Below are positions 44,510-55,953 of a stretch of 64,000 nt of DNA, one piece after another. The DNA is taken from assembly GCA_033439795.1 (NCBI GenBank), contig JAUTDP010000015.1:434001-498000 (forward strand), in the 5' to 3' direction. Source of the DNA: Sordaria brevicollis. Taxonomy: Eukaryota; Ascomycota; Sordariomycetes; Sordariales; Sordariaceae. Within the stretch, counting starts at the first letter, position 1; each line of letters opens with the position of its first letter. Below the pieces are notes generated by a model. It was not told the origin of the DNA and made no database searches. It saw only the letters and a list, made by a program, of their open reading frames with translations. A program made the position numbers and the translations under genes.

Positions 44510-46498
44510 ATGTCGTCCGCTGCCGCCGTGATGAGGATGAGGATGAGGATGAGGATGAGGAGCTCACTTCTCACCACTCCAAGCTCATTGCCGACTTTGC
44601 GGGGGATGAGAGGGATACGCAACATTGTCCTATCTCACCACTACAAGCCACAACAACCAACACTCGGCAAAGATGTGAAGCAGGCCCTCACCTCCTCCCG
44701 CCGCAGCATCTCCAGCACATCACGACGAGGACTGAAAGATGTCGGTATCAAAGAAATCGAGGCAAAGATAAACCAGTCTCAAGAACTGATAAAGCAACAT
44801 GAACGGCAATGCAATACCACCGCCCTGACACAATTGTCGATTGCCGAATGCCTCCGGTGGAAGCCAGAATCGGAGAAGGACAATGTGATGGTTCAAGGCT
44901 ACGTCCGGTCCGTCCGGGGCATGAAGACTCACCGTTTCGTTTCCCTCGGCGACGGGTCCTCGCTGGCTTCTCTCCAGGCCGTCGTGCCCGTCGACACCAA
45001 CCAGGCCGAAGGGTGCGATCACTACCTCCACTACCTCCACTACCTCCCGTGCAATATCTCCGAGCGTCGTCATGCGTGTCTCGGATAGCAAAGGTGCAGC
45101 ATCAAATACTGACTCGGTCTTGTTTCCGCAGCCTGGCCATCGGCGCTGCTGTCCGTCTCACTGGCAAATGGGTCCCCTCGCCTGGCGCGTCCCAGTCTCA
45201 TGAAATGCAAGTGACCCGGGTTGAGATCCTGGGCCCGTCCGATGCAAAGGTCAGTCAGTTTGCCTGCTATGGCCCTTACCATGCTACCACAGTGACTGTC
45301 TGTCTCTGACACACCAACCCGCATCAAGACTTTCCCCATTCAAAAGAAATATCAGACACCAGAGTACCTCCGCACAATCCCCCACTTGCGGCCGAGAACC
45401 CCCATCAATGCTGCCTTGCTGAAAATGCGCTCTGCAGCCGTCGCGGCCTTGACTCGGTTCTATGCCGACAACGACTTTACCCAAACTCATCCGCCCATCC
45501 TCACTTCGTCAGATTGCGAAGGTGCCGGAGAAGTGTTTACCGTTGCCCCGGCTTCCAACGTCGGCGAGCTTACCAGCGAGGAAGGACAGAGCAAGATGTT
45601 CTTCCGCAACAAAAAGTATCTCACAGTCTCTACTCAGCTTCATCTCGAGGCCTTGGCTCAGTCTGTCGGTAATGTCTGGACCCTTTCTCCCGTCTTCCGC
45701 GCTGAAAAGAGCGACACTGCCCGTCATCTCAGCGAGTTCTACATGCTCGAGGCCGAAATGAACTTTGCACATGACCTAAACGAGGTTATGGACCTGGCTG
45801 AGGAGTCGCTCCGGAACATGTGCACCACCATGTACGAGACCCATCAAGTCCAAGAGTTCCTTAACCGCGATAGTCGCGTCGGTTCCGACCTCGTGAATTC
45901 TGAGGAGGTGCGCAAACGATGGGAGGGCATGATGTCAAAGGACTGGCCGCGTATCACATACACGCATGCTATCGAGATCCTAAAGGAGCATGCCGAAAAG
46001 CTCGAACATACGCCCGTCTGGGGCGAAGGGTTGACTTCAGAGCACGAAAAGTTCCTCGCCGAGCACGTTGGAAAGGGACAGCCCATCTTTGTTACCGACT
46101 ATCCTCGCGAGATCAAGGCTTTCTACATGCGTGAAGGCCAGTCAAACCCAGAAATTCCCGCCCCAGGTCCTACGGTTGAGTGCTTCGACTTGCTGGTGCC
46201 CGATCTCTGCGAGATTGCTGGCGGATCTATGCGCGAACACCGTCTAGGGCCGCTGTTGGAGGCCATGAAGCGCCATGACATTGTTGCTGGAGACTTCCAC
46301 AGCTCTATGGATGGCAATGCTCCTAAAGACGCAAAAGCCGGTCCTCTTGACTGGTATGTCGACCTTCGCCGATGGGGTTGTGCCCCACATGGCGGCTTTG
46401 GAATCGGCTTTGATCGACTCCTCTGCTACTTGTCTGGCGTCCAGACGATTCGAGACATGGTCTCTTTCCCTCGCTGGTTTGGCCGATGCGATTGTTAA
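44510..46498 (+). CDS. Asparaginyl-tRNA synthetase, mitochondrial
   Basis: It charges mitochondrial tRNA-Asn with asparagine (class II synthetase). Three exons, 44510-45012, 45132-45249 and 45329-46498, give 596 residues. The N-terminal 70 residues are Arg/Ser/Leu-rich with almost no acidic residue, a mitochondrial targeting sequence. It starts with a run of Met-Arg repeats encoded by ATGAGG copies. The OB-fold anticodon domain follows (NVMVQGYVRSVRGMKTHRF, then SLQAVVP, then GAAVRLTGKW). The catalytic domain has YLRTIPHLRPRT, motif 2 FRAEKSDTARHLSEFYMLE and motif 3 GFGIGFDRLLCYL, where Asp replaces the usual Glu. It ends FPRWFGRCDC, as fungal mitochondrial enzymes do. The first donor is unusual (GTGCGA). 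A second GT 35 bases on would also keep frame, but the shorter exon fits the family spacing better. Confidence 0.92.
44531..44560 (+). repeat. (ATGAGG)n microsatellite inside the synthetase leader peptide
   Basis: Five tandem ATGAGG units encode alternating Met-Arg within the presumed mitochondrial targeting sequence. Changes in copy number keep the frame. Confidence 0.9.
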
Positions 46499-49400
46499 GG
46501 AACCGTTGCCTTTGGAAGAGGGCAACGGTCCCAACGTTTGCTTCGGTGGCGCTCTTGTGCAACTCCCACCAGGGTATGCTGCTCGTCAAGGCTTGCCTAG
46601 CTTGGATGCGGGGGGAAATAACGCCTCGGTGACACGAAGCTATGAAGCGATTGTTTTCGGACAAGATCTAGCCCACACCGCTCCATGGAAATCGCCAAAT
46701 GCACACGAGGGAGGGCGCGCACCGATTGTCTCTCTTTCTCTCTCATCCATGAGGGGGGCGGCGGCAGAGGCGGCGTCAAGACACCCCATAACTCGCGTGT
46801 GAGAGAGAAGTTGTCGGTGTTGACAGATTGATCTGGCACCACACCTGAGAACTTTGTGACACCTTGGACGCGAGTTACGGCCTTATCATGTTTTCCAGAG
46901 AGGGTCAACCTCAGATCTGAGCGCGGCTAGGCGCATTCTATACCCATACAGTCATTTCGATACCCGCGACAAACGTCGATCTGACTGACTCCAAAGGAGG
47001 GCCTAAATCCCAAATCCCCACTCTATGTTTTGCAGGAACAAGACGGAATAACGAAATTCCTCCCTTCCGACCTGAATTCTACCAAGTTTCGGTGTGTAGC
47101 GCCACGACACGACCTCTTTGTGACGGAATGCGCCCCGGTTTGTCAGTGTCGGGGAAGTGGACAGCGAACAAACACACGGTGAAGAAAAGGTATCTCCAGC
47201 AGGTCATCCCCAAAATACACACAAATCAGCCAGCGCCAGTTCCCCACGTTCTGATGCCACTGAAATAGGTGCTCGATCTCAAGACCGCGCGTGATGTGCC
47301 ATCTGGAATGGCGTCGACGGCAAGTCGAGCTACCGCGCCATCAACTCCAGCCATGGGATGAAACAATTGCCAAATACCCGTTTCATAAAGAAGAACGTGA
47401 ACAGTCATCATGGAAGACCCTTGCCCAAACACTTATACGTCGCGATAAATTGCCACTGTACGAGATAATAAGCCACCATGTCTTCGTTTCATCCATCCAT
47501 CCATTTATCTATCTACCCCCCAAGATAACGATTTCGATGAGATGGCTGAAGTTTGTACGCCGAGTGGCGCGCGACGGCAACATTTTGTTTAGTGACTACG
47601 CATATGGGAATTTGACGATTTACCGATCCTCGTGGGAAATTTCTATTTGACGATGTTTTGCAGGATCTCTTACTTGCTGTCGTTGAGCCGACCCTAGCCC
47701 CGATCCGTCTTCCCTACCCTACCTACCTCTAGCTATTAAACGGTTCCGTAGTTCTGTTGAGTCCGATATATCTGATGCGAATTGCCCGGATCTATATTAG
47801 GAAATGGTATTTCTATCCATTCTGCCCTGATTTATAAACGCTATAAACGAGGTCATCGTGAGATTGAGACAGTCGGACGTGCAAGCTGAGAGCACATGAT
47901 GCAGATTGATTGTATTTGCCGCGCCCTGCTCATAACTTGATGCTCCTTCCTAAAATCACTAATCGTTGAAATTAGTGAGGCTATTCTAAGGAAGGAGGAA
48001 TCCTACTTGCACCTTCCCTCAGCCCTCGTAGTGCTCCGAAGACGGAGATATTGTGTGCCCGGGCATCGTTGGCTTTGAATCTTGAAGTGGAAGGAACGAG
48101 GCACTTGGCGGGTTACGCAGTGGGATCACGCAATTTCGTGTCTATTAAGGTGTAGTTTGTACCTTCCTTAATGTAGTGTTTTTTATACCCGCATAGTTTT
48201 GAGATTATGAAAAGTTTTGATTATCCGAAAGGAAGGATAGAACGGTCTTTAAGTTTCGACGCGTTTCGATGGTATTGATTTTACAACTCCGTCTGCTTTC
48301 TTGCTGCACTTCGAAATGAAATTTTGTGGCTTGTCGTTCATGGCATGGTTGTAGGTACTCGGGGCATCCATTCCACCTGCACGCAACATTTCGACAAGAC
48401 TCTCATGACATTTGGAGATCGCATTCTCTACAGCAACTTGAGTGATCAAATACCCATGTGCTCATCTCTGCAAGTCTCGACCAAACTGTACCTTCCACTC
48501 TTGACCATGATATGCTAAGTATCTACGCAGAGGCAGCCAGTCCATTCTCGACAGCTACCATAGGTAACCAGCTAGCCATTCCAGTGTTCCCCGATCAAGC
48601 GAAGCAGGCGTTGACACTACCGACAGCGAGGCGTTTTTGTGGCTTCTTTTTCGCCATTTAATACTACCCCAAATGATGGGCCTTACACAACACGCCGACG
48701 ACGCGTGGCCTGGTACATTCGTCTAAGGACGTCGACCTGGTACAGCATGGCAATGGCATGGCATGGCATGGTTCCAGTCCATGCAAATGCGGCTGGGCTG
48801 CACTTTTACAAGCCAGACGATACTCATCCACGCGAGACCGAGATACAAAACGCAAGCACGAGCAGTTTCAACAGGCTGCCATGAGGTTGCCATGAGATAG
48901 CCATGAGGTATGTATACCCAAGAGAGGAGAAAGAGGAGGCTTGAGGCTGTCGGTGGCGCCCTTTTGCGACCCATCACTGCCCATGTAGTGATGTGGTAAT
49001 AAATTGTGAGAGTGATGAACTGCTGGTATCGGCTTTACCTTTGGTTCATTCGTTAAAACCTTTCATTTACTTGGCTGGCTTGGTGATCGCTTGGCTGATG
49101 CACATTGTCAGACGATATTCATTTGCATCAAGAGTTGTGTCCTCTTTGGTGCCTTGGTTCTGCATTTGTAAGCTGGGCATCCAAAGATATTATGGGCACA
49201 GTCATCATTGCCATCTTCGATGGCCAAATGAAGGTTGTATATCGGTTCCGTCTAGGCTACGCTGGTCGCCATTCCCGTTAACGATTCAGAGACAGATATT
49301 AAAGTTGGGCCGGAAATGCTTTGCAGAGCTCATCTACTTCCTTTCTTCACTTTATCTGGATGGCACGGCAACACACACATGACGCCAGCAGTCGAACGTA

Positions 49401-50637
49401 TCGGGTGAGTCGGATAGGCACGGGACATATAAGGTTTCGTGCTGTCATGGCCTCGTTGCATTGGTGGTAACGGTGGCTTGCGCGGATGATACTGAACTGA
49501 TTATTGATAGATTGAGAGGCTTGCCGAATGCCGGTATAGCAGTCATCCCTGCCGATCAGGAGGTGGTCGTCACGAAACTCCGAAAGTGACAACAAGTCGA
49601 TTCAAACATCCGGCACAGACAGGCAGAGATACGGAGTTGGCACGAGACGAGATACCGTTGCTCCCCGAAACCTTCCTACGGAGGATGCGCCGATCGCCAG
49701 ATTGAAGGACTCCGGCCAAGCCCGGTCGACGCCGGTAAGCACAAGCCGGCGTGACGGACGGGCGGGCCAAGATTGGCCAAGCTTCGGCCAAGCACGGCCA
49801 AGTCGCTCCAGACTTGTTCCAGCCCGATACGCAACACCTTCTCGGCGGGGTGTGTGGTGTCTCGTAACTCGTTGATGCTCACGAAACAAAAAACTTCTCA
49901 GTTCGCGGGTGCTGTTACCGTTACGTTACGCTGTCCCGTTTTTCGTTTCTGTTTCCATGTGTCAAACCTCCCTGGTCCTTGACAAATTCTTCTTTTTCCA
50001 AATGTCGGAGTCGCGCGGCAGGTACCACTAACGGACACCATAGTGGTAGGTTGGAATTAAGTTTATCCCCGGACGATCCTACTTGACCGTCAGATAGTTT
50101 ATCGCAAGTACCTGCGCTAGCACAAACAGGCGGTCGGTCCCTCACGCCCTGTGAAGAGAAATCTCGAAGGAGGCAGCTGACCGCGAAAGATTAAATCTTT
50201 AGGTAATTCTGCCAGCCTATACGACACTAATGGAGACGGCAAACCGGTCGGCTGGCGGCGGATGCCCATCACTCATCTCGATGCGAAGAGCTTTGACTTT
50301 TAGCGCAGAAGAATCACTCTCTGATTGCTAAGCCTTTTATTTTTCCCTGCGGACGGTGAGATTCTCCTTCCCTTTGCGGCCTAGCTCATGACGGATATTA
50401 TCGGGAGAACCACGCAAAACGGGCAACTCGATGCCCTAACTGACTGGAGACCCTCACTGGGCCTGTCTGGGGCTGGGGAGGGGTGTGTCAGAATATACGA
50501 CGATTGTACCTACTGCTCCTCTATCAGGAGCGCTCACATTTTGCTGATGTGGTGTAGTGGCCAATCTGACAGGGTGTGATGCTTGGCCCTATGCTTGGGC
50601 TCTGGGCATGTCTAGCTGCGACTCTGCGAGCGAGGTG
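46499..50637. other. Gene-poor region downstream of the synthetase
   Basis: About 4.1 kb beginning with the synthetase 3' flank. I find no credible gene. It contains a compact nested hairpin (47943-47997) and an ATGGC short repeat near 48748-48772. Confidence 0.5.
47943..47997. repeat. Nested inverted repeat capable of a stem-loop
   Basis: The outer arms CTCCTTCCT and AGGAAGGAG enclose the inner arms CACTAAT and ATTAGTG, which are separated by 7 bases. More CCTTCC/GGAAGG words recur to about 48235. The role is unknown; it may be a small element end or a structured RNA. Confidence 0.6.
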
Positions 50638-50990
50638 ACTAGGGCGACTGTGTAAGTGTCTAAGGCGACTGTGTGGAGCCCAATGTCTAAGTCTCAGCTA
50701 AAGTCTAGGTTAGTGTTAGGGTTAGGTTAGTGGTTAGGGTAGGTTAGGGTTAGTTAGGGTTAGTTCCGGGGGTGCAGGGGGCCGGCGAGAGGCCCCCGCG
50801 TGTGAATGGGAAAAAATGCCTTCGAAAAGGCTGAGTTTAGAGCGTTGTTGTTGCGGTCTTGAAATGAGGATTCTGGTGATGGTTGCGGCGCGCGAAATCA
50901 ATGCTCAACTTCGCGGTCTTGGCATTACTGGCATCGAACTTGTATGGCCCCACACAGTCGCCCCAGACAGTTATACAGTCGCCCTAGTCG
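50638..50990. repeat. Imperfect inverted repeat flanking a telomere-like tract
   Basis: The left arm (50638-50682) and right arm (50946-50990) are inverted copies sharing ACTAGGGCGACTGTRTAA, TGTCT and GGCGACTGTGTGG. Each arm itself contains GGCGACTGT twice in direct order, 21 bp apart. The enclosed 260 bp hold a TTAGGG-like tract and a GGGGGCC/GGCCCCC hairpin. I see no clear target duplication, so I cannot say whether it is a mobile element. Confidence 0.7.
50707..50766 (+). repeat. Interstitial telomere-like repeat (TTAGGG variants)
   Basis: About ten adjacent units of TTAGGG mixed with TTAGG, TTAGTG and TTAGTTAGGG, with the G-rich strand as the + strand. TTAGGG is the telomere repeat of Neurospora and most filamentous fungi. 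Its internal position and degeneracy mark it as interstitial. Confidence 0.88.
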
Positions 50991-51773
50991 GCTCGTCTGC
51001 GAGGGGCGTGACTGGACTGGGAAAGCGGGAACTCGGATGTGCGCGGTAAGAATTTAACCTTACTTTGACAACCGACCTTTCCTTCGTTTCTCCTGCCTGC
51101 GCAGGCTACGATAGCGTCCCAGTGGAACATCGTGGCATGGAACGGGAAGCTGATCGGCAAAGTTTCTTGACAGGTGGGAAATTCCTTTCCAATCGCATTC
51201 ATCTCAATCTCCGTTGGTATCTTGGTGAGAACTTCCCAGCTTTCATTACCATCATTGCTAGGTATGCTTCGGTCTCCACTGCTCAGAGTTTCCATGAGAT
51301 TAAAATCTTTTCATGCCTCTCCCTCTGCCTGCCCCAAAACATCATCCATCATATCATCCAAAAGACCCAAGCGAGTCTTGTCAGCTGTTCAGCAACCATG
51401 CCTACTCAGCAGGATACAGACGGGCGGGCGGGCGGGCTCGGCGGCGTGGGGATCACCTCTCGCCAAGTGAGCCAAGGGAGCCCAAGCAAATGCCAATGTT
51501 GTTGGCGTCTGATGATTGTTTCGTTTCTCGGTTTTCCCATTTTCTAGCTTTCTTTCAAGTGAAATGCTTAGCATCAGCGATCCTTTTCCCTGAGAGGGGG
51601 TGTGTCTATTGAATTAATATCGGTCATTACATTACACATTTGTTATGGCGGGAAAAGTTTCTTTATCGTCCCAGAAGTTAGTTGCCCAATACGGGAACTG
51701 ATGACCGATACGACACATTCGATAGACTGGCCGGCCCGCCGGGGAAGAGGCTTTTCGATTAGGTTTTACCTAA
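50991..51773. other. Spacer between the telomere-like cassette and the first 520-bp MITE
   Basis: About 780 bp. A + strand frame of 160 codons (51065-51547) is open but resembles no protein and has an overlapping alternative of similar length. No gene called. Confidence 0.45.
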
Positions 51774-52301
51774 GGGCGTGTTCCAATTTTCGGCTTATTG
51801 ATTTATTTCCCATATAAAACGACCCCCTTGTTGTTTATATGCAGTTGATCACACTGCATTTGGGGTAGAATTGGGGTAAGAAGTACCTCTTCCTGTAATC
51901 TTTTTGAAATCTTCTTAGCGTAGTTTCCTAGGGAAATGAACCAATCAAAATTCTAAGAATTTGCCAAGACCTGTTGAATTGTCAGTCGTCGGATACACAA
52001 CAAAAAGTTGCTCAAAACCCGTCGCATGCTGTTGATTTGGTGATAGCTTTACTAATTTTGCTCACGGCTTTACCATTTCTTGATATTTCTTTCTCAAATT
52101 TCGAATGAAGCCATTTGACGATTTCCTCTATTGAATGGCACCCTTTTCATCAAATTTGAACGATTTTTCAAAGTGGCCGTTTTAAACCTTCTTTACAACG
52201 CCAAGCTCCCGCCTTGGCAGAGGTACGAGTAACGCTGGTAATTTTGGCTTTGTACCCAGATCAACAGGTCAAATCAACAAGCGGAAAATTGGAACGCGCC
52301 C
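51774..52301. mobile_element. MITE copy 1, PIF/Harbinger-like ends, TAA target duplication
   Basis: The 528-bp element starts GGGCGTGTTCCAATTTTC, and its other end is the inverted copy (GAAAATTGGAACGCGCCC). It is flanked by TAA on both sides (51771-51773 and 52302-52304). A 3-bp TAA duplication with GGG...CCC ends fits Tourist-type MITEs of the PIF/Harbinger superfamily. No coding capacity. It is homologous to 54332-54850: both share TTTCCCATATAAAA, TTGATCACACTG, TTGGCAGAGGTACGA and GTAATTTTGGCTT in the same order. Confidence 0.87.
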
Positions 52302-54331
52302 TAAAGTTTATGCTGACCGCAGTTAGTTATCTGGGGTTTTGACGAATAACGAAACTGCTTCACAGATGACAAGGAGAACGGCAACGATGGATTGCACTTC
52401 AATCACGGGAATATGACTAAGCGGACAGTTTAGTCGCTGCCTGTCTTCCGAGTTTCCGTTGCTCGGACTCGCGTTCGACGTTGACTCGTTAGCCTTTGAG
52501 GCTCATTCATCACTATTAATCCCACGGTTGGCCGGCTGGTTGGTTGGTTGGTTCATGCTCGTTAGCACATCTGATCGAATAAGTGAACAATCGGTTGGCT
52601 AATCTTAGTAAAAGGCCTGTGAAGCCGCTTTCATGAGACCAAGAAAGCCCGTCAGCCCAACACTTGTGTGGCACCAGTCATAACCTGTCACCATGGAGGC
52701 ATGGAATTCGCATTGGCAAAAGCCACTCAGCAGATAACACACTTTCTAAAAGGCGATGAGTGGTTCTTGGCTAACATGGCGAAATAGACAAGACATGCGA
52801 ATAGAGTATGTACGAGTACGAATGAGGAGGGCTTCGTCACCATTCCATAGTTCTGAATGGCTTGGCTTCATACTTGGCTTCTTGGTTATGGTATGTAAGT
52901 GATGATATTCCATAGCCTTATTCTTGGCTGTTCTCTCATGGTAGATATGCCATGATAAGACCTTGGTTGCCGTCGGGGTCCTCCGATATTGCAGAACGAT
53001 ATCGAGATACCAATATCTCTTCAGAGCTTTTGTATGATCAGACTCCATATGTCTCCGGTAAGTATGTACTCGGTACGTTTCCATACGGATCATTTTAAAC
53101 ATTTACCGATTCAAAGACATGAATAAGCTTGTTTTCAGCCCATCCGATCTTCCCGAGCCTTTGTGGGTTTGGTAACGTTTATCTTTCTCCAGACGTTGTC
53201 CACAACTCCGAGTCAGAACCGAGAGGAAAAGTGCTTCGCAAGGAATCCATCTTTTGGGAAAAGCAGAACCCCAACCAAAAGGACGCGTCAGCCTTTTCGG
53301 TATCTGGGAGGGTGTTAATAGATTAACCAGATATGGCATGCTCTGGATATCGGACGATGGTGGGTGTGTCTTCAGTGGCTGCTCGCTACCCAAGACGGGA
53401 TCAGGAGGTGCATATGTGCAGGTGATGGTGTGGTGGTGGTCGAAATAAGCTCAGGCGGTGCGGGCGTGCCGTGTTCAGGGCTTCGAAAATTACCTGGAAG
53501 AGAGTGGGTGTATCGTACGGTAATTGATACCCCGTATCGTATGTTAATAGGGGGTTGCTCGGTAATTTTGGGGGTAAGGAGGGCCCCGGCCGGCCGAGGT
53601 TTGCGAAGTTGCCGATCCGGCGCCGCTTGGGATTGTGGGATTGACGCTTCGAATCTTCGGAGTACCGTATGTAGCCATATTCATCAAACTGCTGAACGAG
53701 GTGATAAATAGAACTGGAAGATTGAGAAGGCAATAGCATGAATATGAAATCTTCAACGATGTAGAAAGAACTTTGTATAGAGAAGGATGCATCTCACTCT
53801 GTATGCTGCACCCCGAGCGTCAGGCGAGTTCAAGGCATGTAAAGCAGAAGTAAGCTTAAACCACAGCCCGGCAGATCGGCATGTTATTTCTTTCTCTGCC
53901 ATTTTTGCCATGGTCTCTTTTCATGTCGGGTGCCTGAACGAAAGTGTCGATTGCGAGAGGCATGTACATGGCAGCTGCAGTTTGCATACACTTGTCGTGA
54001 TGGAAGGATCAAGAAATTTGTTTTCAGTCTTCCTTTTTATCGGTGCACTTTCACGCCTCTTCGAAACCGAACAAGCTTCCTTGCAAAGCTGTACAAACTT
54101 CCAAGAAGTAGTTAGTTTGAAGTGATCTTCGACCAAGGTCATCACCGTCTGACCACCAAATTTTATCTCTTGAAGTTGTGCGTCTCAGCAGCGGCCGCTT
54201 TCGGGGCAGACTGGCTGCTGACAGAAACAACGGGAGCGAACCACAAGCTGACTTTTACCGAACTTTATCCCCGAAATTCCGGGAATATCACGGACAGAAA
54301 ACTGGCCAAGATTATTCACATCTTTCATCGA
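52302..54331. other. Spacer between the two sibling MITEs
   Basis: About 2 kb. I find no gene. Open frames stay below 120 codons and lack splice or family evidence. Confidence 0.5.
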
Positions 54332-54850
54332 GGGCGCGTTCCAGTTTTCCAACCGTTGATCTGTTTCCCATATAAAATAAACCCTGCCGTTATTATGCGG
54401 TTTATCTGCAGTAAATATGCGGTTGATCACACTGTATTTGGCCTAAAAGAGCTGAGGAAGTACTACGGCCTATAATCTTTCGGTAATGGGTATATAGCCA
54501 ATCAACGCGCGCAGACGCGTGCAGGAAATGCCAAGATCCGTTGATCCAAAAACACAACATTTTGCTGCTTTTTTGCTGTTGATTGATAATACCTCGCTCA
54601 TTTCTTATTAAAGAAATAAAAGAAAATCATTTCCTCGAAGATCTCAAATGCCTCTTTCTAATGATACTATTCTTTTTCTTTTTTAAAAACCTCAAAAATT
54701 GACCATTCCGAAGTGAAGAGCCAACCCTGGTACTCAAAGCCAAGGCCCAGTCTTGGCAGAGGTACGAAAAGCACCCCCTGCACTGCTGTAATTTTGGCTT
54801 GTACTCGGATCAACCGAACAAATCAACGGTTGGAAAACTGGAACGCGCCC
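54332..54850. mobile_element. MITE copy 2, same family, CGA target duplication
   Basis: The 519-bp element begins GGGCGCGTTCCAGTTTTCCA, and its other end is the inverted copy, over at least 30 bp. It is flanked by CGA on both sides (54329-54331 and 54851-54853). It lies in the same orientation as copy 1 and shares its internal blocks, but its TIR beyond the first 18 bp differs (AACCGTTGAT against GGCTTATTGAT). In each element the two ends match each other better than they match the other copy. Confidence 0.87.
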
Positions 54851-55900
54851 CGAGTGTCTCTGTCTTGTCCGAACAAATTTGTGCAATCTACATCGGAGAC
54901 TTCCAATGCCGAACATTTATCTTATAAAACCCGTTTGCTCGGCGTGGTAGCAGTGCTGTTAAAGTTAACTTCGCCGAGATCTTTAGCGGAGGGGAACACC
55001 CCTGGGAGAAATTAGATTGGTATAGCGAGGGTTTATTACGTGTAAATTTGGGGCTGTACGTAATTTTCATCTCATCCCGTCGGTTTGTTACGCTATAACA
55101 ACTCGCTCGCTTCTAATGCCAATTGTTTAATGAGTAAACGATCGAAGAAGTAAAGAGCCCACAATGTCTACAACCTTTTGTTACCATCGATGGGAAGGTA
55201 GATAGGCAAAAACTCGAAAAGCGGGCGGTACGGGCCGGGAATAACGCTTGACTTGTGTTGTGGGAAAATGATTTTGATAAGGTTCATTGACGGCGATGAT
55301 AAGATGCTGGCTGTGCCTAATGCTGCAAGTAACTCGATCCGTTTAAATGCGAATGTATTCAATAATTTCTCAGCGGCCGCGTGGGCATGCGGCTACAAGG
55401 CATGTAGGATACGATCCAATGCCATCAATACTGCAAGTCGTGTAAATAAGGTTTAACGATGCGTGATGTCCGCGTGTTCAAGCTTGCTCCGCGTATTCCA
55501 GGGCAGTCAGGGCAGATCCCTCCGCCTGAATGGCATGTAGCGCACGCAGGGAAAGCTAGACAGAGCCATGTTTATGTGGTCCACGCATTCCTTCACCATT
55601 CTACAATCTAAAAATCTAATTCTGATGGGGGTTGAATAATGAAGCCTTGCCTGGGGAATTTGTGCTCTGGTGTTCGATTCCCGAGATTCTGGTACCATAT
55701 CGAGGTGTGATTGTGTCATGGTTCGTGGATCCAGCTTCCACTCCATTCATTGACACCAACAAGGACCGGGCTATTTGACCACATTTCTTTAGGTCATTGC
55801 CTCGGCTTACATCTACCGAAAGTGGAAATTTGGAAGCTATTTCCACATCAGAGCGGTCCAAGGGACAGCTGTGCTGGATCTCATTATTTCAATGATCGGA

Positions 55901-55953
55901 GGTGTCGGTGTCGGTGTCGGCGTCGGCGGGCGGGCGGGCGCTGGGCGGGTGGC
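55901..55953 (+). repeat. GC-rich short tandem repeats (GGTGTC)n and (GGGC)n
   Basis: GGTGTC/GGCGTC is repeated four times, then GGGC about five times. Intergenic. Confidence 0.8.

Noticed and set aside
50691..50780. Telomerase RNA template
   Set aside because: A telomerase RNA carries about one and a half template repeats; here about ten degenerate repeats occur, which fits an interstitial telomere tract.
51065..51547. 160-codon + strand frame
   Set aside because: A second frame of nearly the same length overlaps it and neither looks like protein.
55660..55700. B-box-like GGTGTTCGATTCCCGAG suggesting a tRNA
   Set aside because: There is no T-stem pairing, no A box at the right distance and no cloverleaf.
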